Origin: Gibbula magus
Taxonomy: Eukaryota > Mollusca > Gastropoda > Trochida > Trochidae
DNA length: 64,000 nt
Direction of reading: 5' to 3'
Assembly (NCBI GenBank): GCA_936450465.1
Contig: OW388305.1
Coordinates: forward strand, 38,015,187 to 38,079,186
Made by a program: the position numbers and the translations under genes. This document shows, one piece after another, positions 42,011-56,228 of this stretch; positions within the stretch are counted from its first letter, which is position 1, and each line of letters opens with the position of its first letter. A model generated the notes under the pieces. The model was not told the DNA's origin. It made no database searches and worked only from the letters and a program-made list of their open reading frames with translations.

Positions 42011-45000
42011 GAGCACCAAATATAAAGTCACACAACCCAATGTTCTACCTGACAATATCAGGTAAGAACCCTGACTCACCTCTAATCATTATCCAGGTAA
42101 AAGGTAAATGTTAATCAGGTAAAGTAAATCTTCAAGCTAAGGTATCACAATCTGACCACTGACCACTGTCCATCGAATCAGCTGGCTGGTCAAACAATGC
42201 TCACTGACCACCAACCAGGTAAACTTCCCGTGCATCAGGTGTACACACAATGACCGCTAGTTACAGGTGTGCAGGTGTGCTGACCACAGACAGGTGAGAG
42301 AGAGAGGCTAATGATGCAGAACTCCTGCTGACCAACACAATAGCCGACTGACCATCAGCCTGAGGCATTATTGGAAACAGACCCGATGACATAAATGGAC
42401 GTTGTGTCTGTCACCCTTGTTTATAAAGCTAACAGGACATAGCGTGTGTAAAACAACCTTGGGGAAAAACATGTCAACCAAAACCAAATCAAGTTAATGT
42501 TATTAATTAATTAACTAGGTTCTGAGTTTGAACATGCTTAATCTATTTCAAATGTGAATTGGTCAGATCATATTGGTAAACTGACCAATAACAAAGTAGA
42601 TAAATAGATATATTCATTATGTTCGCTGTGTATCTGTGATTCAGATGGACCTGTAAAATAGTCTGTAAAAAAAGTAAAAGATACCTGTAACAAAAGTGTA
42701 ATTTCCCATGAAGAATTCTCTTTTTCCTGTCCATTAAGTATTGTCAAACCATTCTGCTATTTTGAAGGAATCCTAACTTCTTAACAAGAGGCTTACGACC
42801 TAAGTATATTTCAAACACTTATGAATGGTCAGAATGGCGATATTAGGACACTGACCAATGGCGTAATGGGACAATGCTCATGTCTAAAGCTAACAGGAAA
42901 TGGTCAGATCATTGAATGTTATATTGGACACTGACCAATGACTTAATCAGACCACGTTGATGTCTCTATCAGATAAAGCTAACAGGAAGTGGTCAGATTA
43001 ACGGTCAGATTATTCTCGGACACCAGGTTCTGTACAAGCTCCTGAAATCTGATTAACGTGGGGTAGTGTGTACGAAGAAGATATAGGGATTACTGTCATG
43101 AGTGTATACAGAGAGTAGCCGTGGTTCTAATTACACGATAAACACTATCTCCCCATCAGCAGAAATTTAAGATGAGTTGGAAATGAACCGACCGACTGGT
43201 ATATACATACACCTGGAAGTGTTGAATAAACTTCTTAACGAGCCAGGTGTTGAGATATATAAGTTATTATTTAATAATACAGGTCATAACAAATCTGTAC
43301 TAAATTGAAATCATCTTTGAATTGCAAAACCATCAGCTGCTAATTAATAAAATGAATGTTTAACATTTGTACATTTTGATATATCATGTTCAAACACCAT
43401 TACTTACAAGTATATGTAATAATAAGACTTACAAATATTATGACAGAATATTGTTAAGATCAACGGAAATTTGAATAATCAGAATTAACAAATATTAAAT
43501 AGTTAGAAAAAGGAGTCACCTAATTCTTGGTTTCAAATTTCCCTCAATCTCAAATACATTTTTTTAAAACTTATTGAGATTCTATGTATTTTCCCCGTTA
43601 TGATATAAATTATATAAACGTAATACAACTAGTCATTGTAGGAAAAACAACAAATTTCAATAACATTTTAGATTTCTGTCAAATGAACTGAAAATGAAGA
43701 CCAATGGATCATGATGATCTTCTAATGATCAATGATGATCCTATGCCATGATCCTATAAACATCCTATAAAGCTAACGGTACCATTTCCCTCTAGGCTCT
43801 TCAGTCTAGACATAACCCAGTAATTATTTCCATAACTGCTCTTATCTCAAATCCATCTGGTACATCAATGGATTACCTCCCCTTGAGAACTCTCACAAAA
43901 CTTACAAGAAGGTATAAAAGTGCAATGATATTCTAGCCTGATAGTGTTTCTGCCCTGAGGACAATAGGGCTGAGACATAGATGAACATGAGTTTTCCCCT
44001 GAAGCAGTAACATACTCAGGATTAGACAGAGTTCATATACAAACACTGGGAAAACTTACTTTTACATATCCCACAGCAAAGAGATAAACATTGTTATTCT
44101 AACCTAAGCTGTGTTTTGGTAAGTGACACAATAGCTCGGAGGCTGGGTGTAAGGTGATGACATTTTTGTGGTCAATTTGTAGAGGTAGTTCAACGAATAA
44201 ATTTACAACTGTGTCACCGATTCTTTCAAAACCTTTATAATGCATGATATATCTTCTGTGATGATGTCAGTAGCTTAAATTGTTATTTTGCGACACAAAT
44301 CAAACATATACAATAAAGTATCAATATGATCACTGAAACAGAAAATTATGAAAAATTTCAAGCGAAAGCTTTCAAAGTCATATATTTTAAGTTCTAATCA
44401 TCTCTGTATGTATTTTTTAAATAAGTTGAAATTCAAAAGATATTTGTTCATTTTCGAACATGCGTGAAATGTATGAAATTAAAAAAGTTTTAATTATTAA
44501 AACTAACATGTTGACACCAACTTCAAGTAAAAAAATATCAAATAGAATTTAAAATAACATTTTGCTTGATTTTCACGATACGAGTGAGAACACGTTTCAG
44601 TAAACATGTGTAACCTTGTAGAGAGGAAGTGATTACATCACCACACCTCTAGCGGAGGTCAACGCTACACAGGTAAACAGCGGTAGGCATGTAGTGCAAT
44701 ATTAACCCTCCAGCTGCCACTGGGAAGCCACAGTAGCCACAGCAGCAATAGGGTTAACATTGACTCAACATTAACCCTTTTCCTGTTGAATTAATGATTT
44801 TGAAACCATTCTTGAGTGCAGTGCTAGTGCTAGTCTAACATTTAGCCTCTGAAATGAATTATTTCATAACATTTAAAAGTTTTAAAAAATAAAATAAAAT
44901 AAAAAGGAGCCTCTGAGATGTGTTCATTTTCAGACTGAGCTCATAGTCTTGTTGTAGACTTGCCTAGGCGCTTAAAAAATTAAATCTGGATGACAGACTA

Positions 45001-45419
45001 TGCTACTGCTAGCATTCAAACTATGACAGAACATCTAGGTTCTTTGAGATTATGGTGAAATTTCATGTTTTGAGATCTGTAATGTCTTTTAGCTCCATAA
45101 ACTTCCCGTTACTTTTTAGTTCAAGTTCATGATTGCAAGGTATACCCTTTGTACTTGATCTTTAAGTAGCAGATTGTATACTAGATTTATTTGACATGAT
45201 TCAAATATGAATGTGACGCAATAATAGCCTTCTAACTATGACATCTTAGTTATTTGAGAAAGCATCATGCTACTTGTCCTGAAAACGTTTCTGGGATTTC
45301 ATGTTTTCAGATCAGAAACAGTGGCAGAAATAGAATGAATTCAGGGTTTTAACATCCCATATGATGAATATTGCAAGTGAGTTGAAAGGACCCTCTTGGT
45401 GAATACACCTCCCCTTTAA
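42011..45419. other. Tract without recognised gene; small duplication
   Basis: A two-fold duplication of about 97 bases (GGACACTGACCAATG, AAGCTAACAGGAA(A/G)TGGTCAGAT) lies at 42846-43005. Otherwise AT-rich with no supportable feature. Confidence 0.5.
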
Positions 45420-45642
45420 AGGGACACTGCGTCGAGGATAAAAATGAGATCACTTTTATCTACCTATGCTGATTAACGTGTCTGCTATGGAGTTACACTT
45501 CGCTTCACTGTCTACATGCAGTAGTTTTTATTACATATTACTTGAATTGTCTGAAATTTGGGGACTGTGACTCGTTACATGACATTTTAATCAGCATAGG
45601 TAGATAAATTTGATCTCATATTTATCCTCCACGCGGTGTCCC
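45420..45642. mobile_element. MITE family C (copy 2)
   Basis: Left TTAA at 45416-45419 and terminus AGGGACACTGCGTCGAGGAT. The right terminus is ATCCTCCACGCGGTGTCCC, but the right TTAA is lost. The body matches 14526-14750. Confidence 0.85.
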
Positions 45643-46174
45643 ATACATTTTGTGAATATGGGTTACTCCAGGGGAGTGGTGGATGTGTGTGTGGGGTGGG
45701 TTGTTGGGTGGGGATGAATCCACTGGTTAATCCAACCCTCTGAAACTTCCTGCATCCCCATAAAGTCTTATAGTTCTCCATGGTTGTTCTCTAACTTTCA
45801 GAATAATAATTACGATTCAATTTAATTGTGAATGATTATGGCATTTGAGAATCAATTGCAATCGACTGAAACGTAAGTTATACAAGTACATTGAGGGATA
45901 ATTATCAAGAGTATATCTAATTACTAACTGTTAACGTCAAACTAATTAACTCCAATAAAATTGTTAGGGAACATATGTGTATTAGCCAATCAGAGCAGTT
46001 ACAGATAAGTAATTTAATTTGAATAAATCAATTAGCTGATGAGCATCTGCAATTAAGTCATAAACATGGTATTGCACGAGTAATTGGACGGTCTGCCAAC
46101 AGAAATTCAAAGAACCGATTAGCAGTGGATACCCCACATCTCATAGACTACCCTTCAGTCTCCCTAATCATTAA

Positions 46175-46420
46175 AGAGGGAGCTCGATCGTGGTATTTTC
46201 TTTGGAAACAAAAAACAAGTATATATTCATGTATACATGTTATTGATATATACTCATTGCACTAAACAGATAAAACATATTAGATATGAAGACATTGTTG
46301 ATTAGTTTAATGATACATTATTTGTTACTTTGTGAACATTTTATCAATACATATTATTTATGAATTTTAAAAATAAAATTAGTGAAAATACAGCGTTTTT
46401 CTTTCACGACCGTCTAAAAC
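46175..46420. mobile_element. Repeat family F (copy 2)
   Basis: TTAA at 46171-46174, then AGAGGGAGCTCGATCGTGGT; internal match to 3489-3840. The right end is unclear. Confidence 0.5.
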
Positions 46421-46483
46421 AGAGAGATGGCTGAAAATCAGCGAAATTACCTTCACTCAAAGCATAACGTTGAAATTGTATAA

Positions 46484-46650
46484 AGTCAAACATTATAAAT
46501 GGTATTATTTTATTTCGACGTATTGAATGTCGCTGAATTGCCATTTTAAAATTAGTTCATTCGGTATAGTGACAATAGAAAGCCGAGAGTAGTGAATTTT
46601 ATCGAAAACCAGACAAAGTACCGCAGCTGATGGCATCAATTCGTCACATG
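46484..46650. mobile_element. Repeat family G (copy 2)
   Basis: Matches 28856-29065 (TTATAAATGGTATTATTTTA, TTTATCGAAAACCAGACAAA). Confidence 0.45.
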
Positions 46651-47118
46651 TAATTTGGGAAATTTAACACATTGAAAATATTTCCAAAATAATTTATTCA
46701 ACCATTTTATATAATATTTTAACTACTTTATATATTAATTAAATATATTTTAGAGACTCAAAGACAGTCTATCTATTGTGCTGCTTATACTAAACACTTC
46801 CCATAAAGTTGACAACAGCCATTCAATTCCCAGGTGACCGATGCATTCAACTGACCAAAGGTCAAGGGTTATTGGTCAATACTGATTGACCAGGTATTAT
46901 ATAACCCATCAATAGCTGAGGGAGTATGGCCTTGCCTTATGAGTAATGACATTCCACCTGATGTAACCGCCGCTCATTACGCTATTAGATAACATTTCAT
47001 TAGCCTGGCTTTGAATTGTAATATTACACCACCTCTGTGTGTAAGATAGTGCAATATGTAGCTTACAGACCAGCCCACCATCTGTTACGTGTGTAACAGT
47101 ACTTGTAACAGTATATAC

Positions 47119-47177
47119 GTACCATTATCAGATTAATCAGGGCTTCTGTACCATTATCAGATTAATCAGGGCTTCTG
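47119..47177. repeat. 29-bp direct duplication
   Basis: TACCATTATCAGATTAATCA plus GGGCTTCTG is present twice in tandem. Confidence 0.92.
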
Positions 47178-47299
47178 TGTATATGAACATGAGACTTGTG
47201 TAACTAACAACGGTCTCTTGACTCCTTCAAATATCTCTTGGCTTATTGAATATTTTATTGAGAGATTGTGGGAATTGTGTAATAAGGTATAACCTCTTC

Positions 47300-47490
47300 A
47301 ATCTAGACTTACATTTAGTATCAGAAATAATTTTTTACCTTACCAAAACAAAATTTTATAAACAATTCAAATATATAAAATGGAGCCCTAATGATGCCTT
47401 GATTTCTGCCTAGAGCTAAGTAATCTATACTTGCTATAATTTCTAGACTTGGTTGGTCGTCAATTGAATATTTTGCTCTAGGGTCTGGAC
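47300..47490. repeat. Repeat family J (copy 2)
   Basis: Uninterrupted relative of 29725-30215 (AAAATGGAGCCCTAATGATG, TTGGTCGTCAATTGAATATT). Confidence 0.6.
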
Positions 47491-47935
47491 AGACTATTTT
47501 AAATCTTGTGAGGCCTCTAATGACATTTTAAAATATTGTGGGAAATTTGAATATGCAAATTAGTTGGGAATTGTTAGGAATTAGGTAATGAACGTTCAAG
47601 ACTCTGACTTGAAATAGGTACAAATGCTTATTTTATAGTTGATTGAATATTTTGAAGGTTGACAATAATAAAACAAATTGTAATTTTGACCATTGTGAAA
47701 ATAATGAAGAGATGTGCAATATCATTGGATAAATATTAACGGACATTGATTATATTAAAACAATGATGAAATTTGCTTGAAATTGAAACTTGCAATGCCA
47801 TAAATTGAAACTCTATTGCAAGACTGCCAAATGAAGGTTTACTGGGAATAGATGAAAATGAAATCCAAACCAATTCACAAATACAAACAATGGATGAAAT
47901 AGGAACGCATCAAAACTGGTTACATACCCCTACAA

Positions 47936-48101
47936 ATGAGATATATCCAGCGAAAACACTCTGCAGCTAAAGCAAGAAGGAATTCCACGAGAGTTTGCAA
48001 TGGGAACATTCCATGCGACTTGTTCATCGATGGTCATTCTCGCACTCTGACATTCCTCCACAAAGCAGTCCCCTTGTCCCCACTGCAGGGCCTGCCAATC
48101 A

Positions 48102-48136
<35 letters not shown>

Positions 48137-48800
48137 TCAATTAGTCATCCCCTCCCCCCATCATCTCCTATGGGCTCCCGAGACTCTCTTCTTTTCCCCA
48201 TTGCTGTGACTGCCAATCACTTATGACCCTTCTCATGGAGACTTGCTTTCCCTTTCTTCCTAACCTCCATTGTTGACACATAATCTCCTGTTATCATTTT
48301 CTTACCCTCTAAACTTGTACATTTCTTTAACTTTCCTCAAATCACCTCTCCATTTTTGCAAACCCAATCCATTTTGCAACCCCCTTTTTGGTGACTCCTC
48401 AGTCTTCCCTGTTTGTAACGCTGTCCTCTCTCAAATGTGGTATACCATCTTCATTTCTTGTCAAGTACAACTGGTCCATAGTTTGTCATCATCCACTGCT
48501 GATGGAGTTTTTTCAACACCCCTAATATCCCAATCTAAATATTAAGACACTTGTTACCTTTTGTCTCTCACTCAACAATATCCTCCACATTTATCAACAT
48601 GTTTTACCTTATCTCAACCCTTTCTTACCCCTTTTAAAATCAGGAGAGGGGGGGTGGGGGGCAGGGGGGGACTTGTGTCTGTGTGTCCCCTTCCTCCTCC
48701 GAATCCAACCCAGAGGGGGCAGGGGTATAGTATAGTATCATGAATCCCCTAGGCGAACCCCACCTCCCCCCCCCCCCCCCAAATTTCTGGATCCACCACT
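47936..48800. other. C-rich and G-rich tract with homopolymer runs
   Basis: A C run of about 32 bases sits at 48104-48135, a G-rich stretch at 48648-48670 and another C run near 48767-48780, ending in TGGATCCACCACTG. Open frames here are short and biased; none looks like an exon. Confidence 0.5.
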
Positions 48801-49677
48801 GAAACTGCTAATTGTACCTAAAGATGCAAGGTTATCTTTAACCAAACAAATAGTAAAATAGTTAAACAAATCTAATTCATTAAACCTGAAATGCTCACAA
48901 TTATTCCTACACTGACATTCTGAATTTTATCTTTCCAGTGTCTGCAGGTGGTGCCATGTGTTTAGATTCCTGCGAGTAACAGCGCTTTAATTAGCTGCGG
49001 ATCTAAAGGTGGGCATGACTCATACACGAGCTAATACGAGCGTGTCTCGATTTTACGAGCGATAAAAGAGGTGCAACAAATAAATATCTCTAGATTCAAG
49101 ACATTTTTTAGCATGTCAGGACGTTAGTGTAATAAGATGATTCAAAGCTGTTTTATGGTTCAATGGTGACTAATTAATAAAATAACAAATGTTAAATAAA
49201 TATAAAAATAATATATTTATTATTGAAACTTTTTACTGGTGACAAATTAGTTCCATATATTTTCAAAGCATTTTGTGCGGAACTGTTTTGTCATACCAAA
49301 ATAAAGCATAACCATTTGCAAATTATTCCTAAATTTTACCCATATGCAAATCATAAAAAGCCATAAAAAATATGATAACAAATTAACATCAATAACAAAA
49401 CAAAGACTTTAAACATCCTTACCTCGATCAGAAGACGAGAAATGGAAAATCTTGTTACAAAATCTTGATACAGATTATTGATCAGCATGACACAACGCGT
49501 CACGTCCACAGAGGTCTCCGATTCTGATCAACTCAAACTTCCCAATATTCATTGACCCAGAGACTTTGACCACATGCATTTCTATGAGGAACGTTCTGAC
49601 ACATAATTTAATCATATTATTATTAAGATGATAAATTTTAAAATAAAGGTCACATAATGATAGAAATACAACACATA

Positions 49678-50044
49678 CCTTAAATCCTTGAATAATCGCC
49701 TGCCTTGAATAATCATCGGCTCTTAGCCCTCTTTAAAATAAATAATTGCCTTCCTTGAATAATCGCTGGGTTAAATTTAGCAAATGTAAATAAACTAATG
49801 GCTATCTCCTTTTCAAAAATAATTCCGACATAAGCATATTTATGCGAAGTTTAACCTCATGACATGCTCTTTGTTTATAATATTCATAATTTAAAACACA
49901 CTGCAATGATATTTTATCATGATTTTTAATAATTTCACATACATATCATGGCTTTGAAAAAAAAAATCGACTGCCTTGAATAATCACCGGGCCAAAACAT
50001 GTTCGAAATTAATAATCGCTGGGCAATTATTCAAGGATTTGTGG
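49678..50044. mobile_element. TA-flanked MITE, 367 bp
   Basis: TA at 49676-49677 and 50045-50046; termini CCTTAAATCCTTGAATAATC and GGCAATTATTCAAGGATTTG are inverted repeats. CCTTGAATAATCGC recurs several times inside. Confidence 0.78.
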
Positions 50045-50995
50045 TAATTTTTTTTCAGAAAGGATCCTTCTTTGAGTGCTTATAGTATAAAATGTTATTT
50101 TGGCATCATGACAGGTTGTAACTATTTTTTAACCGAAAAATAAACAAGATACGAAAAATATAACTTTGGTCAACAATAATATTGTATGGATTATTTCACC
50201 ATCAAATACACAAATTTTATGATATTAGCAATGTTAAGAAAAAGACTCTAAAATACTGCATAACTAAAAATCGAAATGATAAAATAATCACCTAATCAAT
50301 CACTTCAATTGAATAAATAGAAAATCTAAAACCTCAAATCACATTCTATAAATCCCAAAACACCAAATTCATCTGTATCAAATTCTCATCCTAAACATAG
50401 CAGTATAGTGAGGAAGCTACGGAGACACCGTATAATGAGGACCCACTGTTTGAGTGGACATGCACAAAAATTGATTTTTTTTCCGGACAAATTCCGTTAG
50501 ACGACCCTCTCATGACCTCACATGCACGAACGAAATCCTCGGCTTACGTCAACAATCGGTCACATGACCATATCCGATTGTCTTCAATTCATCGAAAATT
50601 TCAATGGCACCATTTGTTGGATTTTGTAATGAGTGTGGGCTAATTGAAACATCACGCACACAACTGGTGTAGTTTTGTGTGGAGGTATTGCTAATTGTTG
50701 AGCTGAAATCAAGAGCTACCTAGGGGGCGTTGGACTGTCAGTGGTTAACAATGGATTAGTTTCAAGTTGCTGTAACGTCAAGATAACAATCAGACTGTAT
50801 CAGATCAAAGCGAAACTTTCATTTCTGAAACAAAATTATTTTGAAAACATTCTTTTTCAAATTCGATTTGAATGAAAAAATTCTTCTTGTAAATTAATTA
50901 GTTGGAAAAATAAAATATTGAGATGAGATTAACGCGAATTGTCTTTTCTTAAATATAAAATTTTCAGAGAGTGAATAAAATAAATACATGATATT

Positions 50996-51334
50996 ATTTG
51001 CAAATTTTATTTTTTCAAATTTTCCATTTATAATGATAGTTTATGTCATTTATATTTACTTTAGAGGGTAAAATATCTTATTACACAAACCAATGTCCCG
51101 TAGTGGTTAAAACAGTGTTGCGTAGAAAGCAAAAATTGCATGGCGGCCATTTTATTGTGAACACAATTTATTATTTCGAATGATAAAAAACGATTCCCAT
51201 GGCTTTACGAACCATGTACACTCATTTTTTAGATTGATTTTCCAAAGAGGGAAGGGTGTTTTACTGTTGGTGAGGTTATTTTTCAATTTCATTTTATCGA
51301 CTTATTTCACGGGAAAAACGTTGCTACTGCCCCT
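50996..51334. mobile_element. MITE family A (copy 4), left end lost
   Basis: The right terminus GTTGCTACTGCCCCT with TTAA at 51335-51338 is intact. The left end lacks the AGGGGCAGTAGCA terminus but the body matches other copies (CATTTATAATGATAGTTTAT). Confidence 0.8.
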
Positions 51335-51446
51335 TTAACTTTTCTTTTGTATTAACGAAGTGATAGTTAAATGCAATGACTTAGACATGAAAGATGATTT
51401 AAAAAAGGGTTTAGTACTTCAAAATTCAAGAGCTACTTTTTGCTAG

Positions 51447-51633
51447 TAACTAGATTTCATAATTATATTAGCGCTAAAATAGGACTTAGTAAGTCAATGT
51501 CCGCTTGAATTTCATTACCATGAAAAATACCCAAATAGAATCTCTCATGCCCACTGAAATGGTTGTAAACCAATTTTAATGGATGGTACTTAGTCTATCT
51601 TAGCACTAAGAGAGCTTTGAAAATCTAGGCCCT
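51447..51633. mobile_element. Palindromic element, family I (copy 3)
   Basis: Arms TTAGCGCTAAAATAGGACTT and TCTATCTTAGCACTAAGAGA are inverted relatives, separated by about 100 bases. Confidence 0.5.
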
Positions 51634-51639
51634 CAGCTA

Positions 51640-54295
51640 AAAAAGGCAAATACAGAGACAAAATACTCACATCCCTAATCCCATGTTACGTTAAGGTTTT
51701 TCTCTTAAAGTCTTCAATGAAAAAACTTCACGTCAGTCCTTACTCAAACACCTGAATAGCTGTGCGGAAAGTGCGGCTATTTTCCTCCGTGACTTTAACA
51801 CTGGAGTCCCTAAGGTCCATTACCACTACGTGATCAATCTGAACATTAGGGGTCGACCTTTGACCTCTAGGTGTCTTAAGGTGAAGGTCAAAGCCAGGCT
51901 GTCATAATTTGTTAAGTCACTAGAGGGACGTTATCAAACATTAAAAACCTTCGCACTGTTTGGTGACACAAGTCAGCTCTGGCCTCGTGTTGGCCAAGCT
52001 TTTGAGGTCACATGATCTAAAGGCGATAGGTAGTTTTGTTTTTGTTTCTGATCCATTTCTTATTTTTAATTCATCCGAATTTGACAAAAACTAATTTTAA
52101 AATTTAAAAAAATTAATTTCAGCTATAAACTGTCCTTTTGTCAAATGTAATAATATTGTTCAAACAGAAATGGTCGTCGATTTCAGAAAATTTAATCCTC
52201 CCAAGTGAATCCACATTAATTATGATATAGAAACAGATTACTAAAGATTGGAAGAAGGCTTAAAGCTTAATGGTCAGTAAAATAATGTAAAATAACTTTG
52301 TCAATATTTACAGTTTTTTCTACAGGAATACTCCCCTCCCGCCACCTCAATTTTAAAAATGTTTGCATGTAAATCCTGATGACAAGGTTGCCAATCTCCC
52401 CCCCTTTTTTTTCAATAAAGTACTGTACAAAAGTACAAAGGACTATTAATTTCTACATATGACATGGATGGTTTTCATCTCTATGAAATCTTGTTCCATG
52501 ATATTATGGCGTGATATCAAGAAATACCTGTGCTATAATATTGTTATTCCCTCTGATGTAGGTACAGAGATAAAACAAGCTTTTCACCTGCCACAGACCT
52601 ATTGTTGTTTGAAAAGTAAAGTAGAACAAATCTCATGAAACCAGAGACTCACAAATTCTCTATGTAAGTCCGTGGATACTATCCTCTTAACCCTCCCTGT
52701 GCTGTAGACGACATTGTGTGCGATGGATTTTTCAGTATTATGAGAGGCAAAAGTTTATTCAAAATACAAGTATATATATTTCTTATCCTTTGTGACGTCC
52801 AAAGTGTTGGAGTCACAAATGATGAACGTCATAAATGGTGTTATTTCATCGAGAAGTACTCACTGTTGCCGAAAATTACTGTTTCAATGCTAGTCGTTGC
52901 CGAAATCATATACTTCCAAATGTCATATAATTACACACTGTAGAATATGGTATAAATAAATTCTTTGTTTCCTTATTTCCTTATTCAGGCTCATATTATC
53001 CTTTCAAATATGTCTTGATAAGAACTAAGTTTGCCATGATGCTATATCTTATTTTTGATGACAACAAATTTAAAAAAATATTTTATTTATAAATCATGCA
53101 TCATGATTATCCTTAAAAATATGTTTTACTCATAAAAGGGGAGATGGAATCTTTTCATGGTTATTTCAAACTTCAGATATCGTTGGCAAGGGTCACTCAA
53201 GAAGTAGGGAATCAAGACCATTTTTGAAAAAAGACTCTAATGTTGGCAAGACAAATTTAAATTTCTTTTCATCTTTGTGATAATACATGTTTTGTTCATG
53301 TTCACTGAAATAAATTAAATGGTCTGAATTACAACATGTCGGTCATATGAAATATGGGGCTTTTCTAAAAATGTAAATTATTTTTTCTTAAGACATTATG
53401 CTATCACCAACATTTTGTAAAAATAATGTTTTATTTATATAATGCATTTGAACTTTTATGCAACATTTCAAATAAAGTTTATACTAAATGGGAGCTATTT
53501 CATAAAAATATTTTAGTTTGAAATTTATCAAATTGTTAAGTTATGACAACAAGTGTTTTTTACACTGGTTTTTAAAAAAAAAATAGACTGAAATATTAAT
53601 TCATAAACATGAAATCAAGATATCAAGGGTTTTTCTTCCAAACTATGACGCCATCCTCACCAAAAAATGAATGTAAAAAAATGGCTGCCTATTCTAATTC
53701 CGACACCTAGAAGTAGAACCATCCAAATTTTTACATAGAACAATCAAAATTATCTTTAGCAAAACACCTATCATCTTCAAACATAAAAAGAAGTTAAAAA
53801 AACATGGCCGGCTCCCTTAATGCGAACACCTACGTGTTAAGCCTTTAAAAGAGGAAACGGATGGACACGAGTAGCTGAACTAACTTCACAAAGAGGCTCT
53901 AAACCACCGAGTAATTAACACGCGTGTAGGAAGCGATGACCACAGGAAGAGATTTAAACATCAAAAGATTTATCTTTTTAAATTTTTAAAGCTCAGAATA
54001 ATTAGCATATGTCTAGGAAAAATGACCAATGGCTGAGAATCATAGAGATTTGTTTGATTTGAAGCGATTACCACAGAGAAATATTTAAACATAAAATATT
54101 TAGTTTTTCAATTTTTAAACTTTTGAGTGATTAAATGGAGAAAAAAAACATACAAGTTTCGAAATTGTGTTCTATTCATGTATATTGAATATATTAATTG
54201 TAATTCTTAAACCCATTCTGCGTGGCTCATTTACAGGTGTCATTTATTAAAGACAAACCAGGATATCTGGAAATATTTTGGAACCTTGAGGTTAA
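51640..54295. other. AT-rich tract; one family G fragment
   Basis: Family G sequence at 52796-52925 (CATAAATGGTGTTATTTCATC). No exon or RNA gene recognised. Confidence 0.45.
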
Positions 54296-54647
54296 AGGGG
54301 CAGTAGCACGTTTTTCAACTGAAATAAGTTGATGAAATGTATTTGAAAAATATTGTCACTTTAAGTCAAATACCCTTCTCTCTTCAGAAAATCAAGTTAA
54401 AAATGATTCATGGTTCCGTAAAGCCATGGGAATCATTTTTGTCATATGCAATAATTAAATGAGTTCACAATAAAATGACCACCATGTAATTTTTGCTTTA
54501 TACGCAACACCGTTATTAACACAACGGATAATTGGTTTGTGTAATAAGATGTTTTACCCTCCAAAGTAAATATAAATGGCATTAACTATCATTATAAATG
54601 GAAAATTTGAAAAAATTAAATTTGCAAAAAAACGTGATACTGCCCCT
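54296..54647. mobile_element. TTAA MITE, family A (copy 5)
   Basis: TTAA at 54292-54295, terminus AGGGGCAGTAGCACGTTTTT; right terminus ACGTGATACTGCCCCT followed by TTCA, a mutated target copy. Confidence 0.83.
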
Positions 54648-54825
54648 TCAACAGTTAACTCATGTTACAACAAGATTTGATTTGGCTTTATATCTGCAAT
54701 ACTAATTAAAATCTTTTCAACATTTTCAATTGCCTTGTAAGGGTTAAAATTAATAGTTAAAAGTTAAAAGTAGTTTATAGAAGTGAAAGACAAATCTTCG
54801 GGATGACAACTTCTTTATTTGTTTC

Positions 54826-54984
54826 TCACAATGTTTCTCACAATGTTTCTCACAATGTTTCTCACAATATTTCTCACAATGTATCTCACAATGTTTCTCA
54901 CAATGTTTCTCACAATGTTTCTCACAATGTATCTCACAATGTTTCTCACAATGTTTCTCACAATGTTTCTCACAATGTTTCTCG
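54826..54984. repeat. 12-bp tandem repeat (TTTCTCACAATG)n, about 13 copies
   Basis: Near-perfect units with three single-base variants (ATTTCTC, GTATCTC). The period divisible by three opens overlapping NVSH- and MFLT-type frames that are artefacts. Confidence 0.97.
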
Positions 54985-55639
54985 GCTATCTCAGTGGAAG
55001 AAGGGGCCAGAAGTAGCCAATTAACATTGTGTCGAAAATGTCATCCATAGGATTTGTCTTTCATATGATGTTCCAATATCAACACGGCAGTTGCAATTGA
55101 GTGTGTCCCTTTTATCGACAAGTTCGTGCAACTAAATCAGCGAGTAATAAATAAAACACTAAACCTGATCCCGTTTAATAACATATTTATGAACCTCATG
55201 AATCGTGTTGGTAACTAACTCGCTTTCGCTCTTTAAATACCAAACTACTCACTCGTTTCATAAATATGCTATTAAACCAAACGTTGTTTGTTCTCTATAT
55301 AATCTGGAACCAGCATGTTAAGAGTTACGTATGTCTAAGATCTGATTTGGCTATATATAAAACGACTCCAATGTCAGCTTTCACGCTCGAAAGAGTAAGA
55401 GAGGAACTCGTCTCTATAACGATCAGAGACGTTGTTGAACCTATCAGTCCGATAAACAAACACGTTTACTTTCGCTGACTCTGCAGTCAGTAAGATGTGT
55501 TAGTGGCAGCCACCCAGCGTGAAATGTAATTAGCCGGTAACTAACGTGTCAACACTCGTGGACAATCAATTACACTTCTTTTGTAATCATCACGACTTGT
55601 GGTCATTCACTGTGGTCAGGCTGGCTACCTTGTGTACTG

Positions 55640-55760
55640 TCAGTGGCAGATCCATAGGGGGAGTTTAGGGAGTTTGACCTCCCTGCATGTAAATATGACG
55701 ACCCCCTGAGTGAAAGTCTCACCCCTCCCACCTGAAATTTTTTGCCAGATCCGGCTACTG
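55640..55760. mobile_element. Short inverted-end repeat (GGCAGATCC type)
   Basis: AGTGGCAGATCCAT at the left and GCCAGATCCGGCTACTG at the right bound a segment rich in GGGGG/CCCCC runs. Similar GGATCC(A)CCACTG sequence occurs near 17873, 48785 and 59075. Classification is uncertain. Confidence 0.4.
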
Positions 55761-55951
55761 TGGGTATACATACATTGACTTGTAGACTTAAATTTAGTCT
55801 GGATTTCAGCTCTAGTTGCCAGATCCATGATTTCAAAATGATTTTATTTATTTTCAATTGGTGAACTAAGTTAACTTTTCTAAATTTTACAAAGAGTTAA
55901 ACAGATCCACACTTGACATAAACCTCTGTGCCAAGCTTTTTCTCTTCTGAG

Positions 55952-56228
55952 GTGAGGTGATTTGCTGTTTAACTTATATCACGACTGCTAGTATTATTGC
56001 AGGGAGAAAGCCTGCAACACCATTGTGGCTATACATTGCAGTGAAACCTGTGACCATCGGCTGGAACTAGTGAATTAGAGTACTGCGCTGAAATTCAGTG
56101 TAGCATTGCACCTACATCTTACTGCATGTAGAACAGTTCTCTACAGCAAAATTGCCAAGACCCTGGCAGGATTCGAACCCAGACCTTTCAATCTGAAGCC
56201 GAACGTGCTAACCACTGTTTTATATCAC
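55952..56228 (-). mobile_element. SINE family D
   Basis: Body GAAATTCAGTGTAGCATTGC and a decayed tRNA-like head at the right with B box in GGGTTCGAATCC on the minus strand. The tail is degenerate. Confidence 0.75.

Noticed and set aside
48104..48135. C homopolymer of about 32 bases as a functional site
   Set aside because: Homopolymers of this length are prone to sequencing and assembly error; nothing else supports a function.
54803..55024. NVSH/MFLT repeat proteins
   Set aside because: Both are readings of the same 12-bp tandem repeat.
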